Notes under the pieces: model-generated
The model's database searches: none
The model's input: only the letters and a program-made list of their open reading frames with translations
Told to the model about the DNA's origin: nothing
Part shown: positions 59,282 through 64,000 of the stretch, in pieces
Layout: each line of letters begins with the position of its first letter
Numbering within the stretch: the first letter of the stretch is position 1
Translations under genes and position numbers: made by a program
Assembly: GCF_001507645.1 (NCBI RefSeq)
Contig: NZ_CP013909.1
Span: forward strand, 2,418,001 to 2,482,000
Reading direction: 5' to 3'
DNA: 64,000 nt
Origin: Hymenobacter sedentarius
GTDB taxonomy: Bacteria; Bacteroidota; Bacteroidia; Cytophagales; Hymenobacteraceae

Positions 59282-59776
59282 TTAGGCCGTGGCCGTGGGG
59301 TTGCTTTCCACCAGCTGCACGTTGTGCTGGTTGGCAAACTGCCGTACCTGTTCGCGGAAGCGCTGCTTGCGCGTTTTGCCTTTTACTTCGCGCAGGTTTA
59401 GGGCGTATACCTCGCCGTCTTTCTGCTGCACGCGCAGCATCATGGGGCGCAGCTCGAGCGCGGCAATTTTTTCGGCGGCAAATACCTGCTTGGGGCGGAA
59501 AAGGCCGTTTTTGTGCACCAAGTAGCCTGGCGCAAACTCCAGGTAGCTCTGGGTGCCGAAAATGGGCGCGTTGTGCACCAGCACGTAGCCAATGTACACA
59601 AACGTGAACACCAGGAACACCCAGTGCAGGAAGTGGTAGTCGTTGATGCCGCTGTTGTCCCACATCGAGAACACCACGTAGGCCAGCCAAAAGCCGCCGA
59701 TGGCGAGTTGGCCCCAAAAAGGGATGCGGGAAGTGTTGGCGGGGCGAAGGCGAATGCGAGTGGTACCAGTGGGCAT
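59282..59776 (-). CDS. Small membrane protein with two transmembrane helices
   Basis: The 164-residue protein has two adjacent hydrophobic helices (WGQLAIGGFWLAYVVFSMW and HWVFLVFTFVYIGYVLV) and a cytosolic C-terminal part of about 90 residues with alternating beta strands (YLVHKNGLFRPKQVFAAEKI, VYALNLREVK), similar in layout to bacterial PH-like domains. I do not recognise a named family. It is convergent with dnaA with a gap of only 12 bp. Confidence 0.7.
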   Translation of the reverse strand: MPTGTTRIRLRPANTSRIPFWGQLAIGGFWLAYVVFSMWDNSGINDYHFLHWVFLVFTFVYIGYVLVHNAPIFGTQSYLEFAPGYLVHKNGLFRPKQVFAAEKIAALELRPMMLRVQQKDGEVYALNLREVKGKTRKQRFREQVRQFANQHNVQLVESNPTATA

Positions 59777-59818
59777 GGGACAAATTTAGGAACCAATCGG
59801 AGAGCAACCGGTTTCAGC

Positions 59819-59854
59819 CAAAAAAAAAGGCCGTTTCAGTACTGAAACGGCCTT
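59819..59854 (-). terminator. Intrinsic terminator of the OsmC gene
   Basis: A perfect palindrome, AAGGCCGTTTCAGT followed by its complement (59827-59854), is followed on the minus strand by a run of T (59828-59820). It ends the osmC transcript 23 bp after its stop codon. Confidence 0.85.
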
Positions 59855-59876
59855 CGGAGGCAAGCAGCAAAGTAAA

Positions 59877-60305
59877 TTAGCTGGCCAGATTGGCTTCCAG
59901 GGTCATTTCGCCTACCGAGCCCAAGGCCTTGGAAACCGGGCAGTTGGCTTTGGCGTTTTCGGCGTATTCCTTAAACTCGTCGGCCGACAAACCGGCTACT
60001 TTACCGCTGGTAGTCACGTGGATTTTGGTGATTACCGGCGCGCCGGTGCTCAGGTCGAGCGTCACCTTCGACTCGGTGGTGAGCTGCTCAACGGTTTTGC
60101 CGTCTTTGCTCAGGATGCTGTTGAGGAACATGGTGTAGCAGCCGGCGTGGGCGGCTCCGATGAGTTCTTCGGGATTGGTGCCTTTCTGGCCCTCAAAGCG
60201 GGCACTTGTGGAATAGGGAGCGTTGATGACGCCGCTCTGGGTGGAAATGGTGCCGCTGCCTTTGATGTCGCCGTTCCAGACAGCGTTGCCACGTTGGTTA
60301 ATCAT
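59877..60305 (-). CDS. OsmC family peroxiredoxin-like protein
   Basis: The 142-residue protein matches OsmC over its whole length: GNAVWNGDIKGSGTIST at the N-terminus, GTNPEELIGAAHAGCYTMFL with the first catalytic Cys, and ENAKANCPVSKAL with the second. It reduces organic hydroperoxides in the cytosol with the help of a dithiol. The ATG at 60305 was chosen as the normal family start. It has its own terminator and is divergent from the GH3 gene. Confidence 0.95.
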   Translation of the reverse strand: MINQRGNAVWNGDIKGSGTISTQSGVINAPYSTSARFEGQKGTNPEELIGAAHAGCYTMFLNSILSKDGKTVEQLTTESKVTLDLSTGAPVITKIHVTTSGKVAGLSADEFKEYAENAKANCPVSKALGSVGEMTLEANLAS

Positions 60306-60442
60306 TGTAGTAAAAGGAAATTGGTCGTTGAAAATTGTGATGAGCATAGACAACGCGAACCAACCGATTTGGTTTGCCGGCCCGGCCGCTTCCTCGGCCA
60401 ACGTATCTTCGCCGCCCACCAACAGCGTTTTTTTCCGAGCTA

Positions 60443-61942
60443 ATGGGTATCAAAGCCGTTTTGAGCCGCCCCCTGGCTGCCTACGTATTGCACCGCGACC
60501 AGCGCCGGCAGCAAGACCCCGTGGGCGCGCAGCTGCGGCTGCTGGAGAAGCTGACGGCTGAAACCGCCGGCTTTACTGCCTTTGCCCGGGCCCACGAGGT
60601 AGCGGCCTTCTCGAGTCATGCTGACTTTATTAAGCAAGTACCCGTGCGCGACTACGAGGGCCTCAAGCCCTGGTTTGACCGCACCCAGGCCGGCGAGGCC
60701 GACGTGCTCTGGCCCGGCCGGCCGCTGTACCTGGCCAAAACCAGTGGCACCACTTCCGGCACCAAGTACATCCCCATCACTCACGCCAGCATCGCCAACC
60801 ACATCGACGGCGCCCGCGACGCGCTGCTCTACTATATCCACCGCACCGGTCGCAGCCAGTTTCTCGACGGCAAGCTGATATTCCTGTCGGGCTCGCCGGA
60901 GCTGGAGCTGCACCACGGCATCCATACCGGCCGCCTCTCGGGCATTGCCAACCACCACGTGCCGGCCTACCTGCGCCGCAACCAGCTGCCCAGCTACGCC
61001 ACCAACATCATCGAAGACTGGGAAACCAAGCTCGAGCGCATCGTGGACGAAACCCTGGGCCAGCCAATGACCCTGATTTCGGGCATCCCGCCCTGGGTGC
61101 AAATGTACTTCGACCGCCTCACGGCCCGCACCGGCCGGCCCATCAAGGACATCTTCCCCGACTTCAACCTGTTCGTCTACGGCGGCGTCAACTTTGAGCC
61201 CTACCGCGCCAAGCTCTTCGAAAGTATCGGCCGGCCCGTGGACAGTATTGAGCTATTTCCGGCTTCCGAGGGCTTCCTGGCCTTCCAAGACGAGCCCGGC
61301 AACCCGGGGCTGCTGTTGCTGCTCAACAGCGGCATTTTCTTTGAGTTCGTCCCCGCCGAGCGGTTCTTCGAGCCCAACGCCCCCCGCCTCACCATCGCCG
61401 ATGTGGAGCTGGACCGTAACTATGCCGTCGTTCTGACCTCCAATGCCGGCCTGTGGGGCTACTCTCTTGGCGACACGGTGCGCTTCGTGAGTTTGCGCCC
61501 GCACCGTGTGGTGGTTACGGGCCGCATCAAGCACTTTCTCTCGGCCTTCGGCGAGCATGTGATAGGGGAGGAAGTGGAGCAGACGCTGCGCGAAACCATG
61601 GTTCAATTTCCAGAAGTAGAGGTCATCGAATTCACCGTGGCGCCGCTGGTGAGCGACGACCCGGCCACGCCCTCGCGGCACGAGTGGCTGGTTGAGTTTG
61701 CCCGCCCACCACAGGATGCGGCTGCTTTCGCCGCTGCTTTAGATACTTCGTTGCGCCGCCGCAACTCGTATTATGACGACTTGCGGAAAGGGAATATTCT
61801 GGTGCCGCTGCAACTAACGCCGTTGCCAGCAGGAGCGTTTCAGCGGTATATGAAAAGCCTGGGCCGGCTCGGTGGGCAGAACAAGGTACCCAGGTTGGGC
61901 AATGACCGGAAGGTGGCGGAAGGGATAATCGCAGCAGGGTAG
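60443..61942 (+). CDS. GH3 auxin-responsive promoter family protein
   Basis: The 499-residue protein belongs to the ANL adenylating enzymes, GH3 branch. It has TSGTTSGTKYIPIT (ATP/AMP motif 1), PAYLRRNQLPSYA, ISGIPPWVQMYFDRL, VYGGVNFEPYR and ELFPASEGFLAFQD, with the GYSLGDTVRF segment at the end of the core. Plant GH3 enzymes link amino acids to plant hormones; bacterial members are common in Bacteroidota but their substrate is not known. The ATG at 60443 gives a normal start (MGIKAVLSRPLAAYV). Confidence 0.93.
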   Translation: MGIKAVLSRPLAAYVLHRDQRRQQDPVGAQLRLLEKLTAETAGFTAFARAHEVAAFSSHADFIKQVPVRDYEGLKPWFDRTQAGEADVLWPGRPLYLAKTSGTTSGTKYIPITHASIANHIDGARDALLYYIHRTGRSQFLDGKLIFLSGSPELELHHGIHTGRLSGIANHHVPAYLRRNQLPSYATNIIEDWETKLERIVDETLGQPMTLISGIPPWVQMYFDRLTARTGRPIKDIFPDFNLFVYGGVNFEPYRAKLFESIGRPVDSIELFPASEGFLAFQDEPGNPGLLLLLNSGIFFEFVPAERFFEPNAPRLTIADVELDRNYAVVLTSNAGLWGYSLGDTVRFVSLRPHRVVVTGRIKHFLSAFGEHVIGEEVEQTLRETMVQFPEVEVIEFTVAPLVSDDPATPSRHEWLVEFARPPQDAAAFAAALDTSLRRRNSYYDDLRKGNILVPLQLTPLPAGAFQRYMKSLGRLGGQNKVPRLGNDRKVAEGIIAAG

Positions 61943-61949
61943 AAATCCA

Positions 61950-61957
61950 TAACTTTA
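61950..61957 (+). promoter_or_regulatory. Possible -7 element before the three-gene cassette
   Basis: TAACTTTA matches TAnnTTTG except at the last base and ends 3 bp before ATG 61961, which would again imply a leaderless start. No -33 element is clear. Confidence 0.3.
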
Positions 61958-61960
61958 GCC

Positions 61961-62158
61961 ATGCTCCGCCTTGATAGAACCGTTACTCACAAAGTACTAC
62001 TACACCACGACCAGGATGCGGAAGACTTTGCCCGTTGGCAAACAATGACCGTAACTGAAAAACAAGCGGTATTGGAATATCTGCGGTGGCAGGCAAAGGC
62101 GCTTCATGCCTTTAGTAAACTCCCTCGCAGTTCAGCGGCCAGCAATGAAGAGAAGTAA
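61961..62158 (+). CDS. Small hypothetical protein (65 residues)
   Basis: The product is hydrophilic and mostly helical (DFARWQTMTVTEKQAVLEYL, then RWQAKALHAFSKL). There is no signal peptide or known motif. Its TAA overlaps the start of the next frame by 14 bp, so the two are likely translated together. Being small and upstream of a partner gene, it could be half of a toxin-antitoxin pair, but nothing in it proves that. Confidence 0.55.
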   Translation: MLRLDRTVTHKVLLHHDQDAEDFARWQTMTVTEKQAVLEYLRWQAKALHAFSKLPRSSAASNEEK

Positions 62159-62570
62159 AATCGTGTTTTCCGTTAGCATAGACTATGACGACGACTGTTT
62201 ATTTGATATAAACGTTATTCGGCCAGACGTAAAAGCGCATGCCCATTTTTATGGCGATGTCGACACATTTGCAGCTTTTGGCAAAGCATTAATGAGGTTT
62301 CCCCAAAGCCCTACAGATACCGTTAGTTTTGAAGTTGGCCAAGTCGGACATCCATCTTCTTTTGACTATTTGCTTATAAAAGCATATTGCGCTAGCCCAG
62401 TAGGTGATACGACACTGAAAATAATAGCGGACAACAACGAAGAGGGAGCCGCGCATCTTGAATTCTCGATAGCCTCTGAAGCGGCTGCCATCAACAAATT
62501 AGGGGGCTTATTAGCGAATTGGCAGATGAAAGCCAATCCGCAAATAGTATGGAAAGCCGAAACGAGATGA
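62145..62570 (+). CDS. Hypothetical protein (141 residues)
   Basis: A soluble protein with a beta-rich N-terminus (KIVFSVSIDYDDDCLFDINV) and a central helix (FAAFGKALMRFPQ), ending in a helix (INKLGGLLANWQMK). The composition (G+C lower than its neighbours) hints at recent acquisition. It overlaps the gene before by 14 bp and the gene after by ATGA, so all three are coupled. An alternative ATG at 62106 would lengthen it by 13 residues. The fold resembles some small immunity-type proteins in general outline only; I do not assign a family. Confidence 0.6.
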   Translation: MKRSKIVFSVSIDYDDDCLFDINVIRPDVKAHAHFYGDVDTFAAFGKALMRFPQSPTDTVSFEVGQVGHPSSFDYLLIKAYCASPVGDTTLKIIADNNEEGAAHLEFSIASEAAAINKLGGLLANWQMKANPQIVWKAETR

Positions 62571-63013
62571 CCAAACCCCAACTCCACGCCGCCTGCCAGG
62601 CCTTTATCCAGGAACGCATCGACGCGGCGCGCACTGCCATGCAGGCAGCCCAGGAATCCTCAAGCTCCGAAACCAAGAGCAGCGCCGGCGACAAGTATGA
62701 AACCGGCCGCGAAATGGCCAACGCCGAGCGTGACCGCAACGCTGCGCACATGCAGCAAGCCCAGCAACTACAAGTTGAGCTGGCTCGCATCAGCCCCGAT
62801 GCGGCTTGCGACGCCGTGCGCCCCGGCGCGCTGGTAACCACCAATCTGGGCCGTTTCTACATTGGCATTAGCGCCGGCAAGCTGGCGGTGGAAGGGGAGG
62901 AGTATTTTGCGGTGTCGGGCGCGGCGCCGGTGGCGGTGGCGCTCAAGGGCCTGCGGGCGGGGCAGGAAGTGGTGTTCAACGGCAAGCCGGTACGGGTGCT
63001 GGCGGTGGAATAG
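62567..63013 (+). CDS. GreA/GreB-like small protein (often mislabelled 3-oxoacyl-ACP synthase)
   Basis: The 148-residue protein has an N-terminal helical hairpin with ETKSSAGDKYETGREMANAE and a C-terminal beta domain (GALVTTNLGRFYIGISAG, YFAVSGAAPVAVALKG, GQEVVFNGKPVRVLAV). This combination is the layout of transcription-cleavage factors of the GreA/GreB type. Many Bacteroidota databases label it as 3-oxoacyl-ACP synthase, which the sequence does not support, as there is no thiolase-fold Cys-His-His. The ATG at 62567 overlaps the stop of the preceding gene (ATGA). Confidence 0.8.
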   Translation: MTKPQLHAACQAFIQERIDAARTAMQAAQESSSSETKSSAGDKYETGREMANAERDRNAAHMQQAQQLQVELARISPDAACDAVRPGALVTTNLGRFYIGISAGKLAVEGEEYFAVSGAAPVAVALKGLRAGQEVVFNGKPVRVLAVE

Positions 63014-63116
63014 CCAGCTCAATTTTCGGTGGTTGAAATATCGACGGCCGAAAAACGTCTGGCAGGGCCGCGGCTGGTGCGCGGCCAACTCAATCCTTTT
63101 GCGCAACGACAATTGT

Positions 63117-64000
63117 ATGAAAATTCTGGGCAAAAATCCATCGGCTGAACAGCTGCAAGCCTTTGCGAAGCTGCCCAATTTCCGGGATGGCAAATTCCGA
63201 AATCTCGACGGTGTGGAGTTCCGTGTGAGCGACGCGCCCATGGGCAAAATGCTGCGCGACTTTCTCAACAAGCCCAAATCGGTGAAGCCATCGCGGGCCG
63301 TGCCCGCCGTGCAAACGGACTTGACCTCGACCAGCTACGCGCGGCCCACCATCATTTGGTTTGGCCACTCGTCGTACCTGATAAAGCTGCGGGAGCTGAA
63401 TATTCTAGTTGACCCGGTGTTTAGCGGCAATGCCTCGCCCATTCCGCGGTCGGTGCAGGCCTTTGCCGGGGCCAATGGCTACAACGTGGACCACTTGCCC
63501 CCGATTGACGTGCTGGTGCTCACCCACGACCACTACGACCACCTCGACTACCAGACGCTGGTACGCCTCCGCGGCAAGGTGAAGCACGTCGTGACGAGCC
63601 TGGGCGTAGGCGCCCACCTCCAGCACTGGGGCTGGCCCCAGAACCTCATTACCGAGCTGAACTGGCACCAAACCACCACCGTAACCGACCAGGTGCAGCT
63701 AACGGCCGTGCCCGCGCAGCACATGTCGGGCCGCAGCTTGCGGCCCCAGCGCACGCTGTGGGCCGCCTATGTGCTGCAGCTGCCGGGCTATCGGCTCTAC
63801 TTAGGCGGCGACAGCGGCTACAACCGCCATTTCAAGGCCATCGGCGAGCAGTACGGGCCCTTCGACCTCGCCCTGCTCGAAAACGGGCAGTACAATCCCA
63901 GCTGGCAGGCCATTCATACCCTGCCCGAAGAAACGGCCCAGGCTGCCGTCGATTTGCAGGCCAAGATGCTGTTTCCCGTGCATTGGGCCAAATTTATGCT
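63117..64000 (+). CDS. MBL-fold hydrolase, NAPE-PLD-like (3' truncated)
   Basis: The frame runs off the right edge (at least 294 residues). It has the metallo-beta-lactamase-fold zinc motif THDHYDHLDY (about residues 136-145), the preceding TIIWFGHSSYLIKL strand and the later LYLGGDSGYNRHF with metal-ligand Asp and VHWAKF with a His. The family is that of N-acylphosphatidylethanolamine-hydrolysing phospholipase D and UlaG-like lactonases. In bacteria it often acts on lipids or is of unknown substrate. No signal peptide is visible at the N-terminus (MKILGKNPSAEQLQ). Confidence 0.9.
   Translation, partial: MKILGKNPSAEQLQAFAKLPNFRDGKFRNLDGVEFRVSDAPMGKMLRDFLNKPKSVKPSRAVPAVQTDLTSTSYARPTIIWFGHSSYLIKLRELNILVDPVFSGNASPIPRSVQAFAGANGYNVDHLPPIDVLVLTHDHYDHLDYQTLVRLRGKVKHVVTSLGVGAHLQHWGWPQNLITELNWHQTTTVTDQVQLTAVPAQHMSGRSLRPQRTLWAAYVLQLPGYRLYLGGDSGYNRHFKAIGEQYGPFDLALLENGQYNPSWQAIHTLPEETAQAAVDLQAKMLFPVHWAKFM

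Noticed and set aside
62567..63013. 3-oxoacyl-ACP synthase
   Set aside because: This label is common for the family, but the protein is too short and lacks the thiolase-fold active site; the two-domain layout is that of GreA/GreB-like proteins.

Overview
The window is a stretch of chromosome, about 60-65% G+C by eye, from a Bacteroidota bacterium of the Cytophagales, most likely Hymenobacter or a close relative. The lineage signs are a type IX secretion C-terminal sorting domain (49422-51047), DUF5916 and DUF5723 outer-membrane proteins, a gliding-type beta-propeller, several promoters of the Bacteroidota -33 TTTG / -7 TAnnTTTG type, few Shine-Dalgarno sequences, and many palindromic repeats of the GTCATGCTGAG...CTCAGCATGAC kind. 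I saw no rRNA, tRNA, CRISPR array, prophage or insertion sequence.

Layout. 1-12300: envelope and secreted proteins (a truncated coiled-coil protein, DUF5916 barrel, S8 protease, DUF5723, propeller, a GT87-like membrane protein with a frameshift, an L,D-transpeptidase) with the methylmalonyl-CoA mutase chaperone MeaB among them. 12400-20000: a lipoprotein with a YncE propeller and a phosphoesterase domain, DUF2461, DUF6702, then rseP, dxr and a GAF protein. 20300-30700: a geranylgeranyl-reductase-type flavoprotein, a low-GC TPR lipoprotein broken at an A10 tract, gltD/gltB, and a conserved TPR-like protein. 31147-44099: the complete branched-chain amino acid cluster ilvE-ilvD-ilvB-ilvN-ilvC-ilvA-leuA-leuC-leuD-leuB, followed by asnA. 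46000-51000: a J-like membrane protein, an ankyrin protein, an SDR and a T9SS cargo protein. 51104-55165: both methylmalonyl-CoA mutase subunits. 55800-59269: a 5'-nucleotidase split into two genes, then dnaA. 59282-64000: small membrane protein, OsmC, GH3, a compact three-gene cassette and a truncated metallo-beta-lactamase-fold hydrolase.

The most interesting signals are two ribosome-mediated transcription attenuators that lie between coding regions. Upstream of ilvE, an 18-codon leader peptide contains Val-Ile-Leu-Val-Ile-Ile and is followed by mutually exclusive antiterminator and terminator hairpins. Upstream of asnA (aspartate-ammonia ligase), a 27-codon leader peptide has eight Asn codons and again is followed by competing antiterminator and terminator hairpins. 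I know of no described Asn leader-peptide attenuator for asnA. Together they suggest that nitrogen and branched-chain amino acid synthesis is tuned here by the charging state of the cognate tRNAs.

The ilv/leu cluster is also unusual in that most of its intercistronic gaps hold long perfect palindromes, one nested inside another between ilvC and ilvA (65-bp perfect arms). Two genes appear frameshifted at homopolymers, and may be sequencing errors or real.
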